DNA from: Homalodisca vitripennis
Taxonomy: Eukaryota > Arthropoda > Insecta > Hemiptera > Cicadellidae
Length of the DNA stretch: 64,000 bases
Reading direction: 5' to 3'
NCBI RefSeq assembly: GCF_021130785.1
Contig: NW_025777950.1
Span: forward strand, 62,001-126,000
The position numbers were made by a program, and so were the translations under genes. Position 1 is the first letter of the stretch, and each line of letters begins with the position of its first letter. The notes under the pieces were generated by a model. The model was not told where the DNA came from, did no database searches, and worked only from the letters and a program-made list of their open reading frames with translations. This document shows positions 9,124-19,281 of the stretch, piece by piece.

Positions 9124-9520
9124 ATTTAACTAAATGGTGCTTGTAAACCAACGATTGCGCCTCTCACGGCGTGATATCACTACGGATATGACGCAGGCGA
9201 AGCGATTATCGTGATGGTCGGTCTGTAGTAGCACACCTCGACTGTCATTGATACACACAGCGCAATCTTTCGGAACTAAAGTGTCGGTAATGCAGATTTG
9301 CTTTTAAGAATAAAAATTGTGTTCCCGTTTACTATTATAACATTTTCTTTTTCAAAATGTTAGATAATTTTACCTATTTTAAATATGCGTACATTTTGTT
9401 ACTTGTAATTTTCAAATTATATTTTAAATTAATTTCTTAAATTTTTACTTCTCGATGGGCTGTTGTATTGTGTTGCTGAGTATATATGTCCGCGAATTCG
9501 GTTTGGTCGGTTAGGAAGTT

Positions 9521-9579
9521 TACTTCTGAACTGTTTCAATGCGAGTGGCCATAGCGGAGAAACACCAAGTTCAGAAGTA
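9521..9579. repeat. Inverted repeat (12-bp arms plus 5-bp inner arms)
   Basis: The arm tacttctgaact (9521-9532) is the exact reverse complement of agttcagaagta (9568-9579). Just inside, gtttc (9533-9537) pairs with gaaac (9559-9563), with a four-base bulge on the right side and a 21-base loop. It can form a stable hairpin in DNA or RNA. Confidence 0.7.
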
Positions 9580-9615
9580 TTCAGATCGTATTCCGGAACC
9601 ATTTCTCTATCCGTA

Positions 9616-9730
9616 TCTCGCTCTTCTCTCTCTCTCTAGCCTGAATATAGATCCTAGCCTATAAACGGCAGAAGTGATCGTGTCATAGGCATAAAAAGAG
9701 AGGGAGAGAGAAAGAGACAGAGGGAGGAGA
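9616..9730. repeat. Pyrimidine/purine foldback with inner GCCTAT/ATAGGC stem
   Basis: A CT-rich arm (9616-9637) faces an AG-rich arm (about 9695-9730). Between them gcctat (9657-9662) pairs with ataggc (9685-9690). Pairing in the outer arm is imperfect because both arms are low in complexity. Confidence 0.5.
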
Positions 9731-9775
9731 AAAGGTCGACCGAGAAGAAATGGTTTTGCACTTTTTGACTTTGAA

Positions 9776-9796
9776 TTTTTTTCTATTTAAATGGAG
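9776..9796 (+). promoter_or_regulatory. Shared start-codon element (small lysine-rich gene)
   Basis: The plus strand has a T run from 9776 followed by CTATTTAAATGGAG with the ATG at 9791. It matches the minus-strand copy at 3722-3739 almost base for base. Confidence 0.55.
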
Positions 9797-10096
9797 TTCT
9801 TGAAGGAGTTAAATGATATTGGAGAATGTAAATTCAAAGAGTATAAGAAGTTAAATGAATTGGAAGAAAGGAAGAAACATAGAATCTTGAATTTGGAGAA
9901 AATGAAAGATAAATTCGGGTTTACAATAATTGCCGAGTTGGAAGATTATAAAGTACACTTACCGAACAGATTTTTGACTGTTTTGGATGAGAAAAAGATT
10001 AAAGAATTAAACAAAAATGAAAAATTACACTTGATTGTTACTGGAAAGAAGACTATAAAAGATAAAGAAATTATAACAATTAACTTTGTAGAATAA
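9791..10096 (+). CDS. Small lysine-rich protein of the virus-like element, 101 residues
   Basis: The frame is intact and starts at the ATG in the shared start element (MEFLKELNDIGECKFKEYKK). Residues 1-45 are charged and helical; the second half alternates hydrophobic and charged residues (FGFTIIAELEDYKVHLPNRF ... LHLIVTGKK ... EIITINF), which fits a small beta barrel. I have seen similar small proteins (charged start, then KFG..I.A.LED...LP.RF) near Polinton-like genes; a single-strand DNA-binding OB-fold role is a guess. It is plus strand, divergent from the polymerase and convergent with the small gene ending at 10107, only 10 bases away. It is one of the few unbroken genes of the element. 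Confidence 0.55.
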   Translation: MEFLKELNDIGECKFKEYKKLNELEERKKHRILNLEKMKDKFGFTIIAELEDYKVHLPNRFLTVLDEKKIKELNKNEKLHLIVTGKKTIKDKEIITINFVE

Positions 10097-10106
10097 AGTC
10101 TTAACT

Positions 10107-10370
10107 CTAAAACTTGCAGTCCCTCCCCACGTCATAGTACTGTTTTGATAACCATAGTTGGTGTCTTTCTTCATAGGAATCACATGGAATATTATCTACA
10201 GTAATACCTTTTGTTTCACACAAAATGTGGCTATATTCTATAAGAAAAATTCTATAATGCTCTTTAATGAATTGTGTTGATAAATCTTGATACTTACAAA
10301 AATTCCTAAGAAATTCATCAATTAAGTCTTGATGATCTTGAAAGGACGTATAATATGGGAAAAATGTCAT
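10107..10370 (-). CDS. Unrecognised 87-residue protein
   Basis: An ATG at 10370 opens an uninterrupted frame (MTFFPYYTSFQDHQDLIDEF ...) rich in aromatic and acidic residues, ending YDVGRDCKF. There is no signal peptide or membrane segment; the middle is likely helical (STQFIKEHYRIFLIEYSHIL). I do not recognise the family. It follows the 82-residue gene at 10399-10647 on the same strand with a 28-base gap, so the two may be transcribed together. Its AT content matches the element genes. It could be a small accessory protein of the element or a chance frame. Confidence 0.35.
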   Translation of the reverse strand: MTFFPYYTSFQDHQDLIDEFLRNFCKYQDLSTQFIKEHYRIFLIEYSHILCETKGITVDNIPCDSYEERHQLWLSKQYYDVGRDCKF

Positions 10371-10398
10371 AAAAAAACGATGAAAACTCTCTGTTTGT

Positions 10399-10647
10399 TT
10401 ATTTTTTTACTTTCTTTTCAATATCTTTCGTAATTATATTAAATATGTAATCCCTTATTTTTTTCGTTTTTTGTGTGTACACGTGTGCAGTTTTCGTTCT
10501 TTCTGCAAAAGACTCTACAAGTTCTTTTAATTCTGTTTCATTTAAAGACGGTATCAACTGTTGTTGAGAATAAACCGGCAATTCACTGAATTCATCTTTG
10601 TTGCACTGTTTTAATGCTAGAAATTGTAGAGACTTTGGTGAGTTCAT
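10399..10647 (-). CDS. Unrecognised 82-residue protein
   Basis: An ATG at 10647 opens a frame reading MNSPKSLQFLALKQCNKDEF, then LPVYSQQQLIPSLNETELKE and a lysine-rich tail ending IEKKVKK. It is predicted mostly helical and basic at the C-terminus. Upstream on the minus strand is CTTTTCTACTAAATAG, similar to the start element of other genes, but it does not reach the ATG here. I do not recognise the family. It is the last gene-like frame before sequence typical of the host repeats begins at about 11 kb. Confidence 0.35.
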   Translation of the reverse strand: MNSPKSLQFLALKQCNKDEFSELPVYSQQQLIPSLNETELKELVESFAERTKTAHVYTQKTKKIRDYIFNIITKDIEKKVKK

Positions 10648-10649
10648 GT

Positions 10650-10996
10650 TGTTTGGTGACTATTTAGTAGAAAAGTTTTTTATTAAAGTATGTTTTTAGT
10701 AAAAATGTTTTAAATTGATTAAATTTTATTAAGATAAATCCTTTATTCGTAGCAGATTTGACAACATTTTACAAAGCACAGCTTAAGAAAGTAGAAGCTC
10801 AGATTTGGTTAATTTTTCATTCCACAGAGTAATGTACCGATCGCTTTTGGAGACGAACGACTGTAGATTCGGTTAATTTTTCATTGAGATTTGCTGTGTT
10901 ATTTCTCAGCTTCCTTTATGGTACATTGAACAGTATTTTACATTGCTTTTCGGTTGGCTCCGAAAGTGCGCCAGGAACCCCATATTACTATCTACT
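10650..10996. other. Right flank of the virus-like element, no gene seen
   Basis: AT-rich and non-coding. A word close to agattyggttaatttttcat occurs twice (about 10801 and 10855), spaced about 55 bases. The element end should lie in or near here, but the left terminus is outside the window, so a terminal inverted repeat cannot be tested. Confidence 0.4.
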
Positions 10997-13773
10997 GGTA
11001 TGAATTCACCAAATTCGATGAATATCTACAGCCAATGCTTAAAATTAGCTCTTTGAACAAAATAAGTCACTTCACAGCAAAAGGAACGAGATTAATTATT
11101 TGAAAGAGTCTTAGTACTCGCTTTAACTTGACAGTTTTATACGACTTCTAATTGGAATTATGGACCTATTGAATTAATTCCGACTTCTTTTTATATTAAA
11201 CTCAGTCGCCTGATATTTTTCAGTTTGATTTAATACACATTCCATTAAGAGAATGATTGGCTTTATTAATTTAAACAAATATTTATGTTTGATTTAAAAT
11301 CAATAATACTTTAATTGTTTGTTATATATTAATATCTGTTGGTGAGAAATGCGAAAATCAATTCAAAATATTGTTTCAGTAACATAAATGATCATTGGTA
11401 GAATATTATTAATGACATAAATCTGATATTTACCATTATTATTTGTATATGGGCATTAATGTACGACTCGTACATAAGAAACAAATTCTATTGGCTGACC
11501 GGCCACAATATTAGATCGATTTCCATTAGATTATGTAAGCTTCTTATATTCAAACTTGTGCTAAAGAACCACCTGGTTACAAAAAATCAACAGGAATGCA
11601 TGGATACCACTAACCTAGCAATGTTTCAAAAACCGAGAATAACATGGTTCCTATAGTGTAAATGACGTTTTGTTACTATATTTTGAAATGTTTTGCTGGA
11701 CTATTGGAAAAAATAATCCTTTTTAGTCTAGCATTGTAGTCCACAATATGAATGGGTCAGTTTATACGTGGTTTACATATGTCGATTTTATAAAACACCC
11801 CTCAGCTTAGTATAACTTCCAAGCCGTGAATGCCTATTTCGAGCTTTAAAAGAGATTAAGATTTACGGATTTACTTTTGTTTCGCTATCCACTGGACTAG
11901 TAAGTAACCATTTTTCCAGGTGACCCTCTTATTTGCACTACCCATTTTTCACGTTGGATCATTCTGGAGAATAAGGCTTTGGTTTACTAGTCACATAGAG
12001 TAAAACCAGTCATTAAATTTGTCAGTTAAATTTATCTCTACAGTAAAATTTCTGTGGTTGTTACTTACCTCCATCCACCACACAGGAATATAAGATCTTT
12101 TTAATACAATTTTAGCTATGTTAGCAACACCGGCGCATACTGATGTCACTCTTTCCTACTCTATGTAGTGGCTTGTTGAAAATTCCGTGTCCATAAAGGA
12201 AGTGGACAATTCTAACAGCCGGATGTAGTACAGTGGACTGAGATGTTATTTCAAGGACAATTTGTAAACATCATACAGTTTTATGCCCTTACTATTGATC
12301 ATTGAATTTTGGGAGATGTCTCAGTATCGTCATCCTAAATATTTTAAGACAGGGAGCTTAAGAATTCACAAAGCTACTGGGATTTAAAATTTGTTATTAC
12401 TTTCACCAAGGGCTTTTTACTCTATATTTGCGTTCTTTCTCCAATAATAAGTATGAAATATTTTTAATAATCGCGATGCCAAATTTAAACATTAGGTATT
12501 TTTCTCCCAGGATAAAATAAATTGCGTTCAAAATTTATTTTTTAATTTTAATTAAAGAAATAAACTGAATCCGTGATACATTTTAGATATCCTTGATGTG
12601 TTACATATGTTTCTTTATATTAATTAAAATAATACAATCTTAATTAAAAAGGATACCTAATGGATAGTTTTAATATTAAACTATAAGATGATGAATCCAT
12701 GTTGTTTAATTGAAAACAATTAATAAGCGCAAGAAAAATCCTAATCAATAGTCAAAAGTACAAAAATTGGAAATTTCTATAAACGCAATGCAAGGTTCAA
12801 TATGATAAGAATATAATAATTTCCGCTTTTGAATTTTTAATGGATTTCATAATTAATGTTTTTCGATATTATTTTACCCAAATATTTAGATTCTATGTTT
12901 ATATGACAATGAATAGTTTATAAATTATTAAAATTTTTAAGAGAAAAACAATACACTTCAATCATCTGCTACTCTGTACAAAAAAATTTAACAAAAATGA
13001 ATAATAGTCCAGACTAAATAAAAATTAAAAAATGAAGCATGAAATTGAACACTAATATATGAAAAGTAGTTTTAAGAATGAAAAGGTTTTCATGTTAAAC
13101 ATTACAGAGAATTAATCTCATAATTTTGTACGAGTACATCTGAAAATGGACAATCAAGCATTATTACGCTAATAAGTATATTATTAAATAAACATATGAT
13201 ACAAAACTCAAAGAGCCAAAACACAATTTTTTAATACAACTATCACAACATAAAGCAATTATTAATTGGAAAAACTGTAAACGTGTACTTCACAAAGAAT
13301 TATTTACTCATAACTCACCTATACACAAAACTATGTATTTATCCGCTAGAGAAGCCCCACAGTATCTCAGTCTACAAGTGCTTAAGCTAATCACTTAAAA
13401 TATATATTTCTAAAATGTAATTTTCCTGAAACGAGGAATTGAATTGAGAATCGAGGACGTATCTCAATAGGTTGAGGCCATTCCGCGTAACCTACAATCT
13501 GTTACATGAAAATAGTTATCGAACATTGAAGTCCTGTACTGAGCTATTTGCGATTATATGTCATCAAGTGATGTCGTGTTTGCACTTCCATAAGAGAAAC
13601 ATTTAAAAATGAGAAAGAATATCTTGTAATTACTTATTCTAATTCCTAATTATGGAAAATAAATAAATATGTATATTTTAATTAAACATAATTAATTTTA
13701 ACATAATATTATGTATTTTTTCTACCTCATGTGAAAAAACAGCACTAGTATTGGATAATTAACAGGTTCCCAC

Positions 13774-13814
<41 letters not shown>

Positions 13815-14474
13815 ATATCACTAAATTATTAACTTATACTTACTATGATTTAATATTCAATTTCAATATTTAAATATCGAAAGAAATTTTTATTCAAGTT
13901 ACACAATATTACAATACAATATTACAGCTATAAAACCTGTGGACTTGACAAACAAAATGTGTTTTGACGTATTTAAAAAAAACATATAAAACTAAATATT
14001 TGTAAGACAAAACAAAATACTTTTCAACAACTTCAGAATATTTATTAATATGTAAGAAAGTATTCATTATACAGTAATTGTAATTCAACCTACGTTAATC
14101 ATAAACCTAAAATATTTTTTCTTTGTACCCGTAGTTTTTAAAAAGCATATTTCTTTTTTAACTACCATGTACTTTATTTTTAATATTGTTAATTTTTATG
14201 GGTGTACAACTGGAACAATTTTTCACTAAAGCTACAAAGAATGAAATAAACAAAGCTGAATGTATTATAAAATAGAACTCACCACAAAGCTTATGTAACA
14301 TTGTTTACGCAAACACTGAAGTTTTACCGGAACCAGTGTAGGAGGACGTCGACATTAGCATGAGAGTACAGGGAATGCAGAACAGCGCCTTGCAACAATA
14401 GACCGACACTGTATTGTAAACCACTGGTGTGTCTTCCCTACCTCTAGGGACGAGATATGTGTTCTGTCTTCTTA
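10997..14474 (+). repeat. Large dispersed repeat, copy 1 (about 3.48 kb)
   Basis: This whole stretch recurs in direct orientation at 23367-26844 at roughly 90-95% identity by eye, with small indels. Both copies begin at ggtat.aattcaccaaattc and diverge after gacgagatatgtgttctgtc. Identical flanks, long terminal repeats, poly-A or coding frames were not found. Both copies contain an (AT)n tract in the same place (13777 here). The frame at 11459-11656 is interrupted in the other copy and is not a gene. It may be a non-autonomous transposon or a segmental duplication. Confidence 0.85.
13777..13818. repeat. (AT)n microsatellite in large repeat copy 1
   Basis: Alternating AT for about 30 bases, then gtatgtatatat. 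The same site in copy 2 is longer (26149-26203). Confidence 0.9.
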
Positions 14475-14607
14475 CGTTACATTGTTGTACGCAAACACTG
14501 AAGTTTTACCGGAACCAGTGTAGGAGGACATCGACATTAGCATGAGAGTACAGGGAATGCAGAACAGCGCCTTGTAACAATAGACCGACACTGTATTGTA
14601 AACCACT
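14292..14607 (+). repeat. 180-bp-period tandem repeat at the right end of copy 1
   Basis: A segment of about 134 bases (from acattg.t.tacgcaaacac through ctgtattgtaaaccact) occurs at 14292-14425 and again at 14472-14607, nearly identical. The spacer ggtgtgtcttccctacctct... fills the 180-base period. A third copy lies in the other large repeat (26662-26796), followed there by a much diverged further unit. It is GC-richer than its surroundings. Confidence 0.85.
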
Positions 14608-16250
14608 TGACCACGTGAAACAACACGTAAAGTGAAAATTTAATGGTAATTGGAGACCCTAGGGATCTGCCTCACAGTGTTATTTTGCACATTTTATTAC
14701 AGCTAGAGATCCTGAAACAACAGCAAAATATAAACAGTCCTAAGCTTTTAAGGGTGTTCTGCGTAATCCTGTCTTGTGCTCCGGCCCTCGGCAGTGGGGA
14801 GCTTTGTTACTTTCGTGCTTATCACTTCGGTGCTGTGTGAAGAGTGTAAATAAGATTAATAACTGTGTTTGAAGTTTTTGCAATCCTATTTTTAGCTACA
14901 GTTGTTTTACATCATGCCTTATAAGTAATATATCTCATATAAGCCTAGTGTCTTGTGGTATTTCCATTTTTCTATTTTAAATAATATTTATTTATTGATT
15001 TTCTTTTACTTGAAATGGCAATGAATAGGAAAAGCTACAGGTTATATTACATACTCTAGCTTGCTATTCCAACTTATGTTCAAATAAGGATAGGAGTACC
15101 CCACATGTGTTACTACGTGAAATATTAAAATATCGCGTAATAATTTGATTAGCTCGTTTACACAATTATTATTTTGCGATTTTTCTCATTGCTATGATGG
15201 TTACTATAATCGAGCTCAATGTTGCATATACGTAATGTTTACAAAGTGCGTGGAAATAGTTTTGGGATTTCTTGTACGTTTCAAGGTAAACAAAATAATG
15301 TAACATAAAAGAGTGATGGAAATGCTTTGTTTATCTTCTGTATATCTGTATGTGTTTTTTGTTTTTACTTTTTATTTTATTATCCAGTTAAAGATAACAA
15401 ACTCAAATTTGGCTCAATTATTGTTCTTGCAGTAGAAAATCAAGATAACAATTATTAGTATATTATTATATCACGTTTCATTATTGCGAACTGTCGAAAA
15501 ATTTACAGCCTACTCATAATTAGTCTTATATATGAATGGAACTTACTGCAAAATTTCAGTTCATAGGTGGGTTTGTTACGGAAATTCACGTGGAAAGTTT
15601 TAACAATTTTAATATTGAGAAGTTCGACATCGGTTCCACATTAACTCCTGTAAACGATGAAGAAAGTACCCCATAAGTTTCCAAATTAGTTAAGAAAAGT
15701 TTACTATTAGTTGTGTAAAAATGTTTTAAAACTGTTTAAATTCAGGTTGTGCCACATATGGGGGCCTGTTGGCCTGATAAAATAGTGGGTCACTTCACTT
15801 TTCATTTTAAAGTATACTTTTACTGTAAATAATTTCCCGTTTGGATAGTTGCAGCATGCTGGTTTTTTTTAAATTCTGAGTGTCGATAGTTATTAATGTG
15901 TTAAACTCAGGGATTTTCAGTAGTACCCAATTAGGAATCAATCTGGATCAATGATCATCATCGCTAAAAACCAGTACTATAGTATTGTATTTTGGAAGAT
16001 GACTGTAATAATGAGACGATACATGAAGGCGATGCTAAAAAAATAGCTACTCAATTCAGAATATAGATAGGGAAATGCAGTGGAGATAAACAATAATGAC
16101 AATATTGAAGTATGCAAGATTCTGGGTCAATTTCATAGTTGGCGAGGTATCACGGATTTAGGTAGAGGCAATACAGACATACGCGACTTATTTGATAAAT
16201 ATTCACAATAACCTTATTGAGGAAATTTATTATAGGTATTTGGTTGCCGT
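14608..16250. other. Intergenic stretch, no gene seen
   Basis: It begins with an E-box-like ccacgtg and a GC-richer piece to about 14835 with a 65-codon open frame (14643-14840) that I do not recognise. The rest is AT-rich without coding signal. Confidence 0.4.
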
Positions 16251-17036
16251 AGTATCACCTAAGAGCACTCGCCCCTGTCTCTCAGTGAAACTGTTCAGAT
16301 TCTGGGTGTTAAAATAGACTCACAACAAGAGTTTACAAGTCATGTAAAATATATATATATATCAGAAGGTCATTTGTAGATTGAGGATTGTTTGCAGGCT
16401 GAGGTCGTTCCTGCCGGTGTCAGCTAAGCTCCAGATTTGCAATTCATTGATATTACCTTTAATATATTATGCTCTCCCTGCATTTGGAAATAGTTTGAAC
16501 AAAGAAAAATTATTAATTTTAACAAAGTTAGAAAACAGAGCCATATGATTTGTGTATGGTTTGAGGAAATATGACCATATCAGTTCTTATCGTAAATTGG
16601 CTCAAATTCCATCAATACAGGAAACTTGCAAAATTCAAACTGTGTCTCTTGTCCACAAAGTACTGACAAACCAGTAGGCCAACATATCTAAAAAATAAAT
16701 TAGTTGCCCGGTCAATAATCAGGGAGCGTAAGACGAGACAGGATGCCCTGCTGGCGGTGCCGCGCGTGCGCCTTGAAAGAGGGAAAAAAGGGCTTTTTCT
16801 CACTTCGGTCCCCAGCGGTACAACGGCCTGCCGCCTGAAATGAAATATTTAAGTATGAGGGCGTTTAAAGGCAAATTAAAAAAAATGTTAGCTTAAGGAA
16901 TATCATGAAGTTATTTTTATTGTTTGGTTGTATATTGTACGTTTAGTTTATACATGACCTGAGTTAAGTTGTAAAACAACATCAATGTTGAAAATCGCTC
17001 ATGAATAAAGGCCTTTTTATTTATTTATTTAAGGGC
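16251..17036 (+). mobile_element. 3' fragment of a non-LTR retrotransposon (reverse transcriptase C-terminus and 3' end)
   Basis: Read across frames with several stops, the plus strand gives the region after the RT catalytic core of Jockey/CR1-type elements: an ILGVKIDS segment, RLRIVCRLRSFLPVSAKLQI, SLILPLIYYALPAFGNSLNK, KLENRA, FVYGLRKYDHISSYRKLAQI, then NGLPPEMKYLSMRAFKGKLK. It ends in a 3' UTR with aataaaggc and a (TTTA)n tail at about 17017-17034. The 5' part is missing, as in most 5'-truncated copies. Several in-frame stops and an internal (AT)n insertion show it is dead. Confidence 0.75.
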
Positions 17037-19040
17037 TCGATTTGATGGAACTTCCTCATTCACTCAACATATTTGATAAATAATGCTACACAAGATTCTC
17101 TTCAAAATAATAACTCAAGATCTCATATACATATATTTCTCACTAAAAAGTATGTTACACTAGAATAAAAAACCTAGAAAATTGAAAACATACACGTAAG
17201 TATTGTGTGATTTATGTACTTTCATTAAAGATTCAAGATTTTTAAAGCACAAAAGTGTTGTGCAACAATGTTAAATATGTTTTTATTGAGGAACATTAAT
17301 ACTTTGGTGAAAATAAATATTGTACTTTACATATTGTGCAGTTAAGTTCAGTAAAATTTTAATATTGTATTTTAATTGTTAATACATTTTATGCCTTTAA
17401 CTGTTTATTAGATACAGAAATATCTGCGTTTACCACGTATGATCTTATGCAATTTGTTTATGTTCATTCAAAATATTCTTTTAAATTATGTTCTGCCTCA
17501 AAATTTATTCATTAAATCAATGAAAATGGAAGATCGATCAAGAAAAATACTATATGCTTGTAATAAATGAAATATTTGAATGTTGGTATTGAAAAATACA
17601 CTAAAACGTTAGGTATTCGCAGACGAGCAGAGGAGGTGGGTAAGGATGATGCAATGTGTTATTTGAATAATAATTAGCATATTTCTAGTATTTGAATTCT
17701 GAACTCTCGATAACCTTTAAATACGAGATTTCAAGACCAAGCCAGTCCAAAAATACAGAAAAATCGAGAGCATAAATATTCTGTAATGCCCAAGCATGAA
17801 TGGAATCACACCACGGCAATGGTGCTGACGTTAAGAGTTATGCCGCTATAATATTTTTGTTGCTGTGATATAGAACCACTGTGAATTTCGATGTTCCCCT
17901 TTTTTTTTTATCATTTAAAACATTTAATTTTTGCTCAAATAGAAAATCGGCCGTGTTGAGCTACACAGAGCTTTTTAGTAGTTTTGTAAAAAGGTTTATT
18001 TTATTTTTTCTATATGAATAACAGATAGACATTCAACTATATTATTAGTTGGGTTTTAACAAAGCCTGTTGGCCAGAACAATTTTTCATTATTCTCATTC
18101 CTCAAACTCCATATGCTTAGAACAAATTGACCTATAGACTCAAAATATTGCTTCATTAATACATAGCCAACATCCAACTACACCGTTAGTACATGCCACT
18201 CTATGGGCTGTAGCTGAGCGTTAGAACCATTTCCACATTTTTACATAGGTGCTATGGATAAAAATGATGAAAATTAGAACATCGAAGAATAAATAAATTT
18301 GTAAAACAAACTTTTACAACCAAAACATTTTAACATGTGATATAGTAACATTTTAAAGGTACATTACATAGTCGAGAATGAGTACTGTTGGTAAGATGGT
18401 GTATATAAATCCATAAAATTTGGCTTCTATCACTTAGTAAGCTGGCACAATTTCTCTTTTATTTGTCGGGGCTTTTTAAAATGCGTATTGTGTATGAATG
18501 TCTGCTTGCCTGTCCGCAGGACATCTCAAGATTGACAATATCTATCGAAAAAAATGTTATATGCGAACTCTATCTGTTATGTGACACGAGGTGTACCGTA
18601 CTCCTACCCTGATAGCAAAAAAAGAATTTGTTTCTTCGTAGTTTACATTTTCACACAGTTTTTATACTTTATATTTTCCAATAGAAATTAAAGAGCGATT
18701 GTAAAAGTATTAATAAGATACATTCCACAATTCCGTGATAAATTGGTTTATTTCTGCAAATTTCATTATTCCGCAAATAAATTGCAAATTCCTTTCAAAA
18801 ATTAAGGGCTTGAAGTTTTTTAAGTTTACCAATCTTTTTTAAGTTTAACTCATTCACTAAAGCTGCCTCTTAATACTTAAATAATTAATATGACCTGCTT
18901 TGTATAGGGTGTAATGAGGTAAAAAATTAATCAAACACCGTTCTTAAGCAATGAATATTAAGAAGACATATACATATACTTATATTTAATATAAATATCC
19001 CATATACAAATACTTAATAATAAATATTAATTATATGTAT
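17037..19040. other. Intergenic stretch, no gene seen
   Basis: AT-rich; no frame or RNA gene convinces me. The piece at 18470-18620 (tgtctgcttgcctgtccgca...) is GC-richer and has the look of an old dispersed repeat. Confidence 0.4.
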
Positions 19041-19042
19041 AT

Positions 19043-19281
19043 GGGAGTGCCAATGGCCGAGTGGTCCTAAGACGTTGGACTTTGGGTCTGAGTTAGAGAT
19101 AGCGCAGGCTCAAATTCTGTCTGCGACCGTTGCACTTTTTGTCAGTACCATCGACCTTGTACTGTATCGAATCACCTCACTGTTCTGTTTCATAAGATCC
19201 TCGCACAGGCCAGTGGCCCATGAGGACGGACGAAATAAGGCTTAAAAGGGGATCGGCCTCTCCTAAAAAAAAAAAAAAAAA
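19043..19281 (+). mobile_element. tRNA-derived SINE
   Basis: The head resembles a long-variable-arm tRNA (Leu/Ser class). The pol III A box is tggccgagtgg (19054-19064) and the B box is ggctcaaattc (19107-19117), one or two changes from consensus. A tRNA-unrelated body follows (catcgaccttgtactgtatc ... ggggatcggcctctcct) and ends in a run of about 17 A (19265-19281). The anticodon region is too diverged for a working tRNA. It sits directly before a retrotransposon fragment in the same orientation, which suggests one inserted beside or into the other. Confidence 0.8.

Larger units (their letters stand above)
9124..9775. other. Divergent intergenic region between polymerase and small gene, with foldbacks
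   Basis: No coding frame is convincing. The first 180 bases are GC-richer and include the perfect 10-bp palindrome gtgatatcac; the middle is very AT-rich; the last 300 bases hold two foldbacks annotated separately. The region is unusually long for this otherwise tightly packed element, so it is either an insertion or a control/replication region. Confidence 0.5.

Noticed and set aside
1..10700. A functional integrated virus
   Set aside because: Polymerase, integrase C-terminus, ATPase, BRO, structural-like and DUF8207 genes are all interrupted as given, and no major capsid gene is in the window.
11459..11656. 65-residue frame in large repeat copy 1
   Set aside because: The corresponding frame is changed in copy 2 and shows no motif.
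10997..14474. LTR retrotransposon or Helitron as the explanation of the large repeat
   Set aside because: No long terminal repeats, primer-binding site, gag/pol words, TC...CTRR ends or terminal hairpin were seen at the borders.
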